Shown: positions 42,372 to 51,907 of the stretch, piece by piece | Numbering within the stretch: position 1 is the first letter of the stretch | How the letters are laid out: every line of letters starts with the position of its first letter | From: an uncultured Tenacibaculum sp. | GTDB taxonomy: Bacteria > Bacteroidota > Bacteroidia > Flavobacteriales > Flavobacteriaceae | Direction: 5' to 3' | DNA length: 64,000 bases | NCBI RefSeq assembly: GCF_947495995.1 | Contig: NZ_CANMAX010000002.1 | Span: forward strand, 248,001-312,000 | The notes under the pieces: generated by a model | The model's input: the letters and a program-made list of their open reading frames with translations, nothing else | Database searches by the model: none | Told to the model about the DNA's origin: nothing | Position numbers and translations under genes: made by a program

Positions 42372-42407
42372 AAGACCAAATATAGTTTTATATTTGGTCT
42401 TTTTTTA
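42372..42407 (+). terminator. dapD terminator
   Basis: A 12-bp perfect stem (AGACCAAATATA / TATATTTGGTCT) with loop GTTT and a T-run of seven. It ends 5 bases before the next start codon, so the next gene cannot start at the in-frame codon at 42394. Confidence 0.9.
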
Positions 42408-42411
42408 TGCA

Positions 42412-43161
42412 ATGAATAAAATAGTAGTATATACAGGGGCATTTGGAAAGGATTATGGTTTTATTCCTCAGAAAAAAATAAAAGGAGTTGATTTTGTTTG
42501 TTTTACAGATGATGTTAGTAAAGTTAAATCGCCTTGGAAACCTTTAGAGGTAAAAGATGAAAATTTTACAAATCATTTAAGCAATAGACATGCAAAATTA
42601 TTACCACATTTATATTTTCAGAATTATGATATCAGTATTTATATTGATAGCAATTATTTAATTGTAGGTGATATTTTAGAGTTACTTGAGCAGTTAGGAG
42701 AAGATTTTAAAATGGGGGTTTTTGATCATAACCAATGTGATGACAAAAGAAACTGTGTATACAAAGAACATGAAGCTATTTTAAAATTAGGTGAAGAAAG
42801 AGGAACGTATAAAGATGATCCTGAGGTAATGAAAAAACAGATGGATTTTTTTAAAAGTGAAGGTTATCCTGAAGAAAATGGATTAATCTTTGCTGCAGTT
42901 TTAATTAGAAAGCATAACGATCCTCAAGTTATAAAGGTGATGGAAGATTGGTGGGAAATGGTTTCAACAAAAAGTAAAAGAGATCAGTTAAGTTTTAATT
43001 ATGTTGCTTGGAAAAATAATTTTACACCAACAATTATTAATGGAGATCTAAGAAAAGGAAATCCGTATTTTTATTTTTTAGCTTCTGCTAGAAAAAATTA
43101 TATGCCTAAATTCATCAAATACAAAATCAAACGATTTTTCGGAATTAAAAAACATCCATAG
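42412..43161 (+). CDS. Glycosyltransferase-like protein (DUF616/TOD1-type)
   Basis: 249 residues from ATG 42412. It resembles the DUF616 (TOD1/MUCI70) glycosyltransferase family: IVVYTGAFGKDYGFIPQKKI (about 3-22), FVCFTDD (about 27-33), and the DxN-type metal motif in YDISIYIDSNYLIVGDI (about 72-88). The C-terminal part (DQLSFNYVAWKNN, about 199-211) fits the acceptor region of this fold. A role in surface polysaccharide is supported by the three glycosyltransferase genes that follow without gaps: the next start codon GTG overlaps its stop. Confidence 0.75.
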   Translation: MNKIVVYTGAFGKDYGFIPQKKIKGVDFVCFTDDVSKVKSPWKPLEVKDENFTNHLSNRHAKLLPHLYFQNYDISIYIDSNYLIVGDILELLEQLGEDFKMGVFDHNQCDDKRNCVYKEHEAILKLGEERGTYKDDPEVMKKQMDFFKSEGYPEENGLIFAAVLIRKHNDPQVIKVMEDWWEMVSTKSKRDQLSFNYVAWKNNFTPTIINGDLRKGNPYFYFLASARKNYMPKFIKYKIKRFFGIKKHP

Positions 43162-43961
43162 TGGTTAAACTATCAATAATAATATCATATTACAAAGCTT
43201 TAGATAATCTTAAATTGATTTTAGAAGCGTTAAATCATCAAAGTTCAAAAGAATTTGAAGCAATAATTTCTGAAGATGACAATAATCAAGAAACTATAGA
43301 TTTTTTGAAATCTGACAGAAATAATTACAATTTTCCAATTTTACATGTAAATCAGGAAAAAGATGAGGGATTTAGAAAAACAATGATGTTAAATAAATCA
43401 ATTCGTGCTTCTAATGCAGAAACTTTAGTTTTTATTGATGGAGACTGTATTCCTCATAAACACTTTGTTACAGCTTATATAAATAACATTAAAGAAGGTT
43501 TAATGTTAAAAGGTAGGAGAGTGATGTTAGGAGAAAAAATAACCGACAAAATTACAACCAATAAAACGATTAAACCATTAAGTACATTATCTGTTTTATT
43601 TTCAGATTCTGATAAAAAGAAAGAAGGTATTTACTTAAAAAATAAAAGTTTGATTGTAACAATGAAAGACAAAGGTTTATTAGGTTGCAATTGGGGAATT
43701 CAGAAAAAGCATTTAATCGCAATTAATGGATTTGATGAAGATTATGTTCGTGCTGCAGTTGGTGAAGATACAGATATTGAATGGAGATTAAAACGAATAG
43801 GAATTGGAAGTAAATCCATGAAAAATAAAGCCATAGTTTATCATTTACATCATGAAAGAGGTTATTCTAACGAAGGTGTAGAAATGAATAGAGCTTTGTT
43901 GAAGGAAAAGATGGATAAAGATCTTTACATCTGTTTAAATGGATTAGAAAAGCATTCGTAA
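43161..43961 (+). CDS. Glycosyltransferase family 2 (galactosyltransferase C-domain type)
   Basis: 266 residues beginning with GTG at 43161, which shares its first base with the previous stop codon. GT-A fold: KLSIIISYYKALDNLKLILE at the start, FEAIISEDDN, a DxD-like motif in LVFIDGDCIPHKHF (about 90-103), then GCNWGIQKKHLIAINGFDED (about 174-193) and VGEDTDIEWRL, the C-terminal galactosyltransferase-type signature. The donor and acceptor are unknown. It is part of a four-gene plus-strand cluster. Confidence 0.85.
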   Translation: MVKLSIIISYYKALDNLKLILEALNHQSSKEFEAIISEDDNNQETIDFLKSDRNNYNFPILHVNQEKDEGFRKTMMLNKSIRASNAETLVFIDGDCIPHKHFVTAYINNIKEGLMLKGRRVMLGEKITDKITTNKTIKPLSTLSVLFSDSDKKKEGIYLKNKSLIVTMKDKGLLGCNWGIQKKHLIAINGFDEDYVRAAVGEDTDIEWRLKRIGIGSKSMKNKAIVYHLHHERGYSNEGVEMNRALLKEKMDKDLYICLNGLEKHS

Positions 43962-45077
43962 ATGAGAATAGGTTTCGATGCCAAAAGGGCATTTCATAAT
44001 ACTACAGGATTAGGAAATTATAGTAGAGATCTAATTCGAATCTTATCGGAATATTTTCCAGATGAAGATTATTACTTGTATAATACCAAGCCGAAAAGAG
44101 TAGATCGGTTAGATATGAGTAAATTCACAGAAATACTTCCAGATACGAAGTTTTGGAAAAAGTTTTCTTCGATTTGGAGACAAGGTCCGATCAACCGACA
44201 AATAGCTCAAGATAAAATAGAATTGTATCACGGACTTTCAGGTGAAATTCCGAGAAATTTAAGTAAAACTGGAGCTAAATCAATTGTTACGATACATGAT
44301 TTAATATTTGTTCGTTACCCGAAATTATATTCTTTTTTCGATAGAAAAATTCATTTTAATAAATTTAAATATGCAGCTCATAAAGCAGATAGAGTTATCG
44401 CAATAAGTGAGCAAACAAAAGAAGATATTATTACATATTTAAAAGTTGATGCTTCTAAAATAGATGTGGTTTATCAAGGTTGTCATGCTATTTTTAAAAA
44501 ACAAGTATCTGAAGAACAGAAAACATTAGTTAGAGAAAAATATAATTTGCCAGAACAATTTATATTGAATGTAGGAACTATCGAAGAGCGTAAGAATTTA
44601 CTTAGTATTGTTAAAGCTATTAAAGATGTAGATATTAATCTTGTCGTTGCTGGTAGAAAAACAAAATATTACGAGCAAGTTCAAGAATACATTACAGAAA
44701 ACCAATTAGCTCATAAAGTTCACTTTTTAGGAGGAGTAGATTTGCAAGAGTTAGCAACGCTATATCAAACTGCAGAAATATTTATTTATCCGAGTATTTT
44801 TGAAGGCTTTGGTATTCCAATTATTGAAGCTTTATATTCTAAAACTCCAGTAATTACAACAGATGGTGGTGTTTTTCCAGAAGCAGGCGGACCACATTCG
44901 ATTTATGTAGAACCTTATAATATTAAGCAACTTAGTTTAGAAATTACTACATTGCTAAACGATAAAGCAAAACAGAGAGAAATTGCAGAGCATGGACATG
45001 TATTTGTGCAGAAATTCAATGATGAAGCTATTGCAAACCAATTAATGAAAGTATACACATCGGTTTTACATGGATAA
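43962..45077 (+). CDS. Glycosyltransferase, GT4-type
   Basis: 371 residues. The GT-B opening RIGFDAKRAFHNTTGLGNYS (about 2-21) is characteristic of mannosyl- and rhamnosyl-type GT4 enzymes. The donor domain has ILNVGTIEERKNLLSIVKAI (about 200-219) and IYPSIFEGFGIPIIEALYSK (about 276-295), containing the E-x7-E motif. It begins directly after the previous stop codon and overlaps the next gene by 8 bases. It probably adds a sugar to a lipopolysaccharide core or O-chain (inference). Confidence 0.87.
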   Translation: MRIGFDAKRAFHNTTGLGNYSRDLIRILSEYFPDEDYYLYNTKPKRVDRLDMSKFTEILPDTKFWKKFSSIWRQGPINRQIAQDKIELYHGLSGEIPRNLSKTGAKSIVTIHDLIFVRYPKLYSFFDRKIHFNKFKYAAHKADRVIAISEQTKEDIITYLKVDASKIDVVYQGCHAIFKKQVSEEQKTLVREKYNLPEQFILNVGTIEERKNLLSIVKAIKDVDINLVVAGRKTKYYEQVQEYITENQLAHKVHFLGGVDLQELATLYQTAEIFIYPSIFEGFGIPIIEALYSKTPVITTDGGVFPEAGGPHSIYVEPYNIKQLSLEITTLLNDKAKQREIAEHGHVFVQKFNDEAIANQLMKVYTSVLHG

Positions 45078-46164
45078 TAACAAAACAATATGTTTCTTTA
45101 ATTCCACAAAAACTTGGGGAGGTGGAGAAAAATGGCATTACGAAATGTCGTCTTATCTGTTCTCAAAAGGAATCAAGGTTTTGGTTATTGTCTCTCCAAA
45201 TAGCGAACTTCAAAAAAAGGTAAATGCAATTGGTATTCCATATGAAGAAATTAAAGTTTCAAACTTTAGTTATTTAAACTCAAAGAAGATTGCAAATGTG
45301 GCTGCTTTTCTAAAGAATCATAACGTTTCTACAATTGTTATGAATTCTTCCGAAGATATGAAACTTGGAGGTTTAGCAGCTAAAAAAGCTAATTTAAATC
45401 GAATAATTTATAGAAGAGGAAGTGCGATACCGATTAAAAATTCTTTTATCAATAGGTATTTCTTTAAAAATATTTTAGATGAAGTTTTAGCAAATTCTGA
45501 AGCTACAAAAGCAACTATAAATGCTAAAAATGAACATTTATTTCCGAAGGATAAAATTACTGTAATTCCTAATGCGATTAATATTGAAAAGTTTGATAGT
45601 ATGCCATCTGAAAAGTTGTATGCTAAACAAAACGATGAAATAATTTTAGGAAATTTAGGAAGATTAGTTTATCAGAAGAATCAAGAGTTTTTAATAAATG
45701 TTGCTTTAGAACTCAAGAAAAGAGCACTAAATTTTAAATTACTTATTGGTGGTGATGGTAAATTAGGTGATGTTCTATCACAAAAGATAAAAACACATAA
45801 TTTAGAAAAAGAAGTCACGTTGCTTGGTTTTATTGAAAATCCTAAAAGCTTTATGAATTGTCTGGATGTCTTCTTATTACCATCGAGATGGGAAGGTTTT
45901 GGATATGTGTTAGCAGAAGCTATGCTTTGTGAAAAACCTGCAATTGCCTTCGACATTAGTAGTAATAGTCAGATTGTAGAGAATAATCAAAATGGTTTTT
46001 TAGTTCCTTTTGAAGATGTTACTGCGTTTTCAGATAAAGTTGAGTATTTTATCAAAAATCAAGATAAAATAACTGAAATGGGACAAAATGGAAGAGTAAA
46101 AATTGAAAAGGAATTCAATAGTACTTTAATACAAGAAAAAGTAAAAAAATATCTTTTAGCGTAA
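45070..46164 (+). CDS. Glycosyltransferase, GT4-type
   Basis: 364 residues. It opens ICFFNSTKTWGGGEKWHYEM (about 6-25), the glycine-rich acceptor loop, and has the donor domain LGNLGRLVYQKNQEFLINVA (about 196-215) and LLPSRWEGFGYVLAEAMLCE (about 274-293) with the E-x7-E motif. The phrase WGGGEKWHYEM suggests a heptosyl/hexosyl core-type family. It overlaps the previous gene by 8 bases, and its 3' end overlaps the convergent glycosyltransferase gene by 9. Confidence 0.87.
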   Translation: MDNNKTICFFNSTKTWGGGEKWHYEMSSYLFSKGIKVLVIVSPNSELQKKVNAIGIPYEEIKVSNFSYLNSKKIANVAAFLKNHNVSTIVMNSSEDMKLGGLAAKKANLNRIIYRRGSAIPIKNSFINRYFFKNILDEVLANSEATKATINAKNEHLFPKDKITVIPNAINIEKFDSMPSEKLYAKQNDEIILGNLGRLVYQKNQEFLINVALELKKRALNFKLLIGGDGKLGDVLSQKIKTHNLEKEVTLLGFIENPKSFMNCLDVFLLPSRWEGFGYVLAEAMLCEKPAIAFDISSNSQIVENNQNGFLVPFEDVTAFSDKVEYFIKNQDKITEMGQNGRVKIEKEFNSTLIQEKVKKYLLA

Positions 46165-46917
46165 TTTTTTTCTACGCTCAATTAGCTTTAAATACTTTAA
46201 AACACTGTACTCAGCAATATAAGTACTCCATACATAACCTTCGTATCCGTTTAAAATATTTCCTCGAATAAAATATTCTTTAAAAAAAGTATAAGGATAT
46301 TTAAATATTAAAATGAATAGATTGACCCTTTTATTTTTCCTAAAATATTCTTCGGATACTAAAGAAGCATATCTATTCTTTTTTTGATTGATTTGTTCTA
46401 CTGAATTAGCTGTGTAGTGATAAAAGAAGTTCTTAAACCTACCTTTTTTACCTTTATATTCAACAGTTTCATGAACTTTTCGATCAGAAAAACCAGCACG
46501 CTTTTTATTAAAAAGTCTTAAGATTGGAGTGTTTTTTAGGTAGCCATATTCAAAAACACGACCTAAATACACATGTTTTCTATTAAGATAATAAGCTTGA
46601 AAAGGAATTTCATCTTTAGAGAATTCAGCTTTAATTTCATCAATCAACTCGTTAGTTAAAACTTCATCAGCATCGATAGATAAAATCCAATCAAAAGAAC
46701 AATGATCTACTAAAAAACGTTTTTGTTCTCCATAACCATTAAATTTCTTTGAATATACTTTTGCTCCGTAAGACTTGCAAATTTGTACTGTTTCGTCGGT
46801 ACTAAAAGAATCCACAACAATAATTTCATCGCACCAAACTAACTTATCTAATGTACGAGAAATGTTTTCCTCCTCATTAAATGTAATAAGTGCAGCACTA
46901 ATTTTATGTTTATGCAT
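46156..46917 (-). CDS. Glycosyltransferase family 2 (WaaE/KdtX-like)
   Basis: 253 residues. The start KISAALITFNEEENISRTLD (about 5-24), VWCDEIIVVDSFSTDETVQI, and the DxD in WILSIDADEVLT (about 86-97) match the WaaE/KdtX family, which adds glucose to the inner core of lipopolysaccharide. YLGRVFEYGYLKNTPILRLF and ERGR-like end RRKKLR are consistent. It is on the opposite strand from the neighbouring cluster, and its 3' end overlaps the last gene of that cluster by 9 bases. Confidence 0.82.
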   Translation of the reverse strand: MHKHKISAALITFNEEENISRTLDKLVWCDEIIVVDSFSTDETVQICKSYGAKVYSKKFNGYGEQKRFLVDHCSFDWILSIDADEVLTNELIDEIKAEFSKDEIPFQAYYLNRKHVYLGRVFEYGYLKNTPILRLFNKKRAGFSDRKVHETVEYKGKKGRFKNFFYHYTANSVEQINQKKNRYASLVSEEYFRKNKRVNLFILIFKYPYTFFKEYFIRGNILNGYEGYVWSTYIAEYSVLKYLKLIERRKKLR

Positions 46918-47020
46918 TCAATATTGTTTTACAATAACAAACATAATGTAAATTAGCGGTTTTAAAGTAATATAATTTCTAGATCGTTAAATATAGTTTA
47001 CGAAAGGAATATATTGATTA

Positions 47021-47596
47021 ATGAATACAAAAGTTAATAGCATGATTATGATAAACGAAACCGTAAAAGCACTTGAAAATGGGAGTACGATATTATATCC
47101 AACAGATACTGTTTGGGGTTTAGGATGTGATGCAACTAATGAAGAAGCTGTTAAAGAAATTTATAAGATTAAAAATAGAGAAGAGAGCAAAAGCTTAATC
47201 GTATTGGTTAGTTCTTTATCTATGCTTAAAAAGTATGTTACTGTTCCAAATGCAGCGATTAATTTACTTAAAAAAGCAGAAAAACCAACGACAATTATCT
47301 ATCAAAATCCAACAGGAATTGCTAATAATATTATCAATAAAGAAGATAATACTTTAGCTATACGAATTGCACAAGACGAGTTTTGTGAAAACTTAATTGA
47401 AAGTTTTGGAAAACCTATAGTTTCTACATCAGCAAATGTTAGTGGAAACCCAACACCAAAATCTTTTTCGCAAATAGAACAGTCAATTTTGGATGATGTT
47501 GATTATATAGTAAATTTGCACCAAAATAAAGTGTCAGAAAAATCTTCTACGATACTTAAAATTGAAGGAGAAAAAGTAATAGTGATACGAGAATAG
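47021..47596 (+). CDS. tsaC: L-threonylcarbamoyladenylate synthase (Sua5/YciO/YrdC)
   Basis: 191 residues. It makes threonylcarbamoyl-AMP for the t6A modification of tRNAs reading ANN codons. The YrdC signature is present: [20 protein letters not shown] (about residues 21-40), then [17 protein letters not shown] (about 49-65) and [18 protein letters not shown] (about 139-156). Two in-frame ATG codons at 47042 and 47048 are plausible alternative starts, since the first nine residues are not conserved. It precedes cca by 5 bases, so two tRNA maturation genes are together. Confidence 0.92.
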   Translation: MNTKVNSMIMINETVKALENGSTILYPTDTVWGLGCDATNEEAVKEIYKIKNREESKSLIVLVSSLSMLKKYVTVPNAAINLLKKAEKPTTIIYQNPTGIANNIINKEDNTLAIRIAQDEFCENLIESFGKPIVSTSANVSGNPTPKSFSQIEQSILDDVDYIVNLHQNKVSEKSSTILKIEGEKVIVIRE

Positions 47597-47601
47597 AGTT
47601 T

Positions 47602-49032
47602 ATGCAGGATCAAATTTTTAAAGAAGCCCTTACACACAAAGTTTTTGAATACATAACTAAAGCTACAGATGAATTAGGTTTAGATAGTTATGTAATCGGA
47701 GGTTTTGTTCGTGATTTTATATTAAAACGTGGTAATGCCAAAGATATAGATGTTGTTACTGTAGGAAGTGGAATAGATTTAGCTAAAAAAGTAGCTAGTT
47801 TATTACCAAATAAACCAAAGGTTCAAATCTTTAAAACCTATGGAACAGCTATGTTACGATTCAACGATATCGAAGTTGAATTCGTTGGTGCAAGAAAAGA
47901 ATCATATAAAGAAGATAGTAGAAATCCAGAAGTATCAGCAGGAACACTTCAAGACGATCAAGATCGAAGAGATTTTACGATTAATGCTTTGGCTTTAAGT
48001 TTAAATGCAAGCTCTTTTGGAAAGTTATTAGATCCTTTTGATGGAATTGGAGATTTAGAACGTAAAATAATTAAAACTCCTTTAGATCCAGATATAACGT
48101 ATTCAGACGATCCTTTACGTATGATGAGAGCAATTCGTTTTGCTACTCAATTAAATTTTACAATTGAGAAAAATTCTCTTGATGCAATTACAAAAAATGC
48201 AGAAAGAATAAAAATTATCACAAGAGAACGAATTGTAGATGAATTAAATAAAATAATGGCTTCGCCAGTTCCTTCTATCGGATTTTTATTGTTAGAAAAA
48301 ACAGGTTTGTTACATAAAATTTTACCTGAATTAATTGCTTTAAAAGGAGTAGAAGAAGTAGAAGGGCAAACACATAAAGATAACTTTTACCATACTTTAG
48401 AAGTTGTAGATAATATTTCTAAGCACACTGAAGATGTTTGGTTACGTTGGGCTGCTTTATTACATGATATAGGAAAAGCTCCAACAAAAAAGTTTGATAA
48501 AAGAAATGGTTGGACGTTCCATTCTCATGAATTTGTTGGTTCTAAAATGGTATATAAATTATTTAAGCGTTTAAAAATGCCATTAAATAACAAAATGAAG
48601 TTTGTGCAAAAAATGGTCTTATTAAGTTCAAGACCTATTGTATTAGCTTCTGAAGTTACAGATTCTGCTGTGCGTCGATTAATTTTTGATGCTGGTGATG
48701 ATATTGATAGTTTAATGACTTTGTGTGAAGCAGATATCACAACTAAAAATCCAAAGAAGTTTAGACGTTATCATAAAAACTTCGAAATCGTTCGTCAGAA
48801 AATTAAAGAAGTTGAAGAACGTGATCGTGTTCGTAATTTTCAACCTCCAATTACTGGGGAAGAAATTATGAAAACTTTTAATTTAAAACCTTGTCGCGAG
48901 ATTGGTCAAATAAAAGAAGCAATAAAAGAAGCTATTTTAGAAGGAGAAATTCCAAATGAATATGAAGCATCTTATAACTTTATGTTACAAAAAGCAAAAG
49001 ATATAGGATTAACAGCTCAAACAGAAATTTAA
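47602..49032 (+). CDS. cca: CCA-adding tRNA nucleotidyltransferase with HD domain
   Basis: 476 residues. It adds or repairs the 3' CCA of tRNAs. The class II nucleotidyltransferase head shows [12 protein letters not shown] (about 30-41) and the catalytic [10 protein letters not shown] (about 48-57), then [11 protein letters not shown] (about 116-126) and [16 protein letters not shown] (the RNA-binding neck, about 165-180). A C-terminal HD domain ([16 protein letters not shown], about 285-300) may give phosphatase activity. The gene lies between tsaC and a glycosyltransferase gene that starts 1 base after its stop. Confidence 0.94.
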   Translation: MQDQIFKEALTHKVFEYITKATDELGLDSYVIGGFVRDFILKRGNAKDIDVVTVGSGIDLAKKVASLLPNKPKVQIFKTYGTAMLRFNDIEVEFVGARKESYKEDSRNPEVSAGTLQDDQDRRDFTINALALSLNASSFGKLLDPFDGIGDLERKIIKTPLDPDITYSDDPLRMMRAIRFATQLNFTIEKNSLDAITKNAERIKIITRERIVDELNKIMASPVPSIGFLLLEKTGLLHKILPELIALKGVEEVEGQTHKDNFYHTLEVVDNISKHTEDVWLRWAALLHDIGKAPTKKFDKRNGWTFHSHEFVGSKMVYKLFKRLKMPLNNKMKFVQKMVLLSSRPIVLASEVTDSAVRRLIFDAGDDIDSLMTLCEADITTKNPKKFRRYHKNFEIVRQKIKEVEERDRVRNFQPPITGEEIMKTFNLKPCREIGQIKEAIKEAILEGEIPNEYEASYNFMLQKAKDIGLTAQTEI

Positions 49033-49033
49033 G

Positions 49034-50077
49034 ATGAGAATAGTACAAGTAATAGATCAATTAGGTCTAGGTGGTGCAGAGCGAGTTTGCGTGAATTTAA
49101 CAAACTTATTATTTAGAAATGGTAATGATGTTAAACTAATTGTTTTAAACGATAAAGGAGCTTTGTTTGATCTTATAGATGATGGAGTAGAAGTTGTTCG
49201 CTTAAATAAAAACAAAGGTAAATTTAAAGCTTACAGAGAGTTTAAAAAACATATCAAAAAAGACGATATTATTCATATTCATATGAGAAATCCTTATCGT
49301 TTTGTACGAAAAGCATTTTTATTCTTAGGAGGAAATAGACCAGTGATTTTACACGACCATTATGGTAAAATTGTTGTAAATCAATCTGTACCGAAATGGT
49401 ATAAGACAATTTTTAAGCCGCATTTTTTTATTGGTTGTTCGGAATTACTTACCGAGTGGGCTGTGAACAAAGTTAAACTAAAAGAAGATCGAGTTTTTCT
49501 TGTGAATAATTTTGTGCTACACTACGAATCAAACTATAAAAATCATACTCCAAAAGGATTAGTTTTAGTTGGAAGTTTAAAAAAAGTGAAGAATCACAGG
49601 TTAGCAATGGATATTGCTAAAGCTTTAGATAAAGATCTTACAATTTACTGTCCGAGTTTAGAAGGTGGAGAAGGCGATTACTATGAAACATTAGTAGCAC
49701 ACATGGATAAAATTCAATATAAAGATCGTATCCATTTTGTTACAGGTTGTAATAATGTACAAACTGAGCTTAAGCAATATGAAATGGCTTTATTAACTTC
49801 TACTTCTGAAGGAGATCCATTAGCTCTAGTAGAATATATGGCACAAGGATTACCTTTCTTATGTTCAGATATGGGAGAAGCTGTTAAAATAGTGAAGCAA
49901 CATTATCCAGAAATGGTTCAGGGAGATTTTGATGTAAATAATTGGGTAACAAATTACCATAAAGTGAAAGAGATCCAATCTGAACAAATTGAATCTCTTT
50001 ATAACGAACATTTTTCTTCTGATTTATATCTTGAAAAATATTTATCTATTTACAAGAAGTTTTTAGCATCAGTCTAA
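49034..50077 (+). CDS. Glycosyltransferase, GT4-type
   Basis: 347 residues. It begins RIVQVIDQLGLGGAERVCVN (about 2-21), the glycine-rich loop of GT4 enzymes, and has a donor domain with LVLVGSLKKVKNHRLAMDIA (about 175-194) and LLTSTSEGDPLALVEYMAQG (about 253-272), the E-x7-E-like motif. It begins 1 base after cca and ends with a 9-base overlap with the convergent flippase gene. Fits the surface glycan group in this region. Confidence 0.84.
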   Translation: MRIVQVIDQLGLGGAERVCVNLTNLLFRNGNDVKLIVLNDKGALFDLIDDGVEVVRLNKNKGKFKAYREFKKHIKKDDIIHIHMRNPYRFVRKAFLFLGGNRPVILHDHYGKIVVNQSVPKWYKTIFKPHFFIGCSELLTEWAVNKVKLKEDRVFLVNNFVLHYESNYKNHTPKGLVLVGSLKKVKNHRLAMDIAKALDKDLTIYCPSLEGGEGDYYETLVAHMDKIQYKDRIHFVTGCNNVQTELKQYEMALLTSTSEGDPLALVEYMAQGLPFLCSDMGEAVKIVKQHYPEMVQGDFDVNNWVTNYHKVKEIQSEQIESLYNEHFSSDLYLEKYLSIYKKFLASV

Positions 50078-51907
50078 AGATTGCAATTCTACAAGTTTTG
50101 CATATTCACCTTTAGCTGCTAAAAGTTCTTCATGTTTACCTTGTTCTACGATTCTACCTTCTCGCATTACAACAATTAAATCTGCTTTTTGAATAGTAGA
50201 TAGTCTGTGTGCGATTACTACAGAAGTTCTATTTTGCATCATATTTTCTAATGCAGATTGAACTATTTTTTCAGACTCAGTATCTAAAGCAGAAGTAGCT
50301 TCATCTAAAATCATGATTGGAGGATTTTTAAGCACAGCTCTAGCTATAGATAAACGCTGTTTTTGTCCACCAGAAAAGTTACCAGCACTATCTGCAATGT
50401 TAGTTTCAAATCCTTTCGAAGAGTTTTCAATAAATTCTAAAGCATTGGCAACTTTTGTAGCAGCAATAATTTCTTCATTGGTTGCACTCGGATTACCAAC
50501 TTTTAAGTTGTTTTCTATAGAATCATTAAATAATAAAGCATCTTGAGTAACTATTCCTATTAAAGAACGCAATGATTCTTTAGAAACATTTTTGATGTTA
50601 TCATTATCAATTAATACTTCTCCTTTGTTCACGTCGTAAAAACGCATCAAAAGATTAGCAATTGTAGACTTTCCACTACCAGACTGACCAACAAGTGCAA
50701 CCATTTTTCCTTTTGGAATCTCTAAACTGAAATCTTTTAAAACATAATTATCTTGATATTTGAAAGATATATTTTTGAAACTAATTCCAGTAGTGAATTG
50801 CTCTTTATCAATTGGAGATTCAGTATTTACGATTGGGTTTATTTCATCTAAAACATCATAAATACGTTTTGCAGAAGCATCACCTTTTCTAATGTTTGTA
50901 AAAATACCAGCTATTGCTTTTGTAGGTTGTAAAATTGAATAAAACATTACAATGTAAGTAATGAATGATTCTGAATCAAATCCATTTGGAGACACTTCAG
51001 TATTTGTTAAAACAATCTTACCTCCATAAAGTAAAATAGCTAATACTGTTAATACACCTAAAAATTCACTTAATGGTGAAGCTAATTTTTGGCGATGTGT
51101 AACCTGGATATTTAATTTTTCTTGTCTTTTTGTTGAACTTGAGAATTTTCTTAAAAAGCGATTTTCAGCTGTAAATGCTTTAACTACTTTTAAACCAGCA
51201 ATTGTTTCTTCTAATAAAGAAAGATAAGTACCGCTTTCTTGCTGAGATTGCAATGCCTTAGATTTCAGTTTTTTTGTTGACCATGAAATAATTAAACCAG
51301 ATAAAGGTAAAGTTATAAACACAAATAATGTAAGTTTATAACTCATCGAAAACATAACGATAAGAATAATAACAATAGTCAATGGTTCTCTAACTATTCC
51401 TCCAAAAGAAGAAATAAATGAACCTTCTACTACTTGAATATCAGAAGTCATTCTAGACATTAAATCACCTTTCTTTTGTTCAGTAAAATACCCAATAGGT
51501 AACGAGGTAATCTTTTTGTACAAAGTATCTCGCATATCTTTAACCGTTCCATTTGATAGATATGCCATTTGATATGAGCCTAAGAAGTAAAATAAATTCT
51601 TAAAAAAGAATAATATTAAAACACCTACAGCTATTACAAATAGGGTATTAACAGTACCTTCTCGTTCTATATATTGAGCAATTTCGTAATAAAAATTACT
51701 TTTAATGTATTCGAAAATTTTTGTGAATCCTTCGTATACTGGTTTTTCTACTTTTTTATCAGGACTAAATAGAATTGATAGTACTGGTAAAAATGATATT
51801 ACCGTTAAAATATTGAATAAAGCATACAATACGTTAAATATTGTAGCATAGATAAAGCGATATTTATAAGGCTTTACAAAAGATAAAATTCGTTTAAAGT
51901 AGTTCAT
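50069..51907 (-). CDS. ABC transporter, MsbA-type lipid flippase
   Basis: 612 residues, a half transporter with fused membrane and ATPase parts. Six membrane segments lie in about 15-330, and the nucleotide-binding domain in about 365-612 has Walker A VALVGQSGSGKST (about 399-411), the signature FSGGQKQRLSIARA (about 506-519), Walker B IMILDEATSALD (about 527-538), and the switch His (VIAHRLSTIQ). MsbA flips lipid A-core across the inner membrane. Other lipid or peptide cargo cannot be excluded, but there is no N-terminal C39 peptidase domain, so it is not the exporter of the double-glycine peptides. Its start overlaps the stop of the phosphohexomutase gene by one base. Confidence 0.85.
   Translation of the reverse strand: MNYFKRILSFVKPYKYRFIYATIFNVLYALFNILTVISFLPVLSILFSPDKKVEKPVYEGFTKIFEYIKSNFYYEIAQYIEREGTVNTLFVIAVGVLILFFFKNLFYFLGSYQMAYLSNGTVKDMRDTLYKKITSLPIGYFTEQKKGDLMSRMTSDIQVVEGSFISSFGGIVREPLTIVIILIVMFSMSYKLTLFVFITLPLSGLIISWSTKKLKSKALQSQQESGTYLSLLEETIAGLKVVKAFTAENRFLRKFSSSTKRQEKLNIQVTHRQKLASPLSEFLGVLTVLAILLYGGKIVLTNTEVSPNGFDSESFITYIVMFYSILQPTKAIAGIFTNIRKGDASAKRIYDVLDEINPIVNTESPIDKEQFTTGISFKNISFKYQDNYVLKDFSLEIPKGKMVALVGQSGSGKSTIANLLMRFYDVNKGEVLIDNDNIKNVSKESLRSLIGIVTQDALLFNDSIENNLKVGNPSATNEEIIAATKVANALEFIENSSKGFETNIADSAGNFSGGQKQRLSIARAVLKNPPIMILDEATSALDTESEKIVQSALENMMQNRTSVVIAHRLSTIQKADLIVVMREGRIVEQGKHEELLAAKGEYAKLVELQSLD

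Noticed and set aside
50069..51907. The ABC transporter as the exporter of the double-glycine peptides
   Set aside because: It has no N-terminal C39 peptidase domain, lies 47 kb away beside glycan genes, and has the layout of an MsbA lipid flippase.
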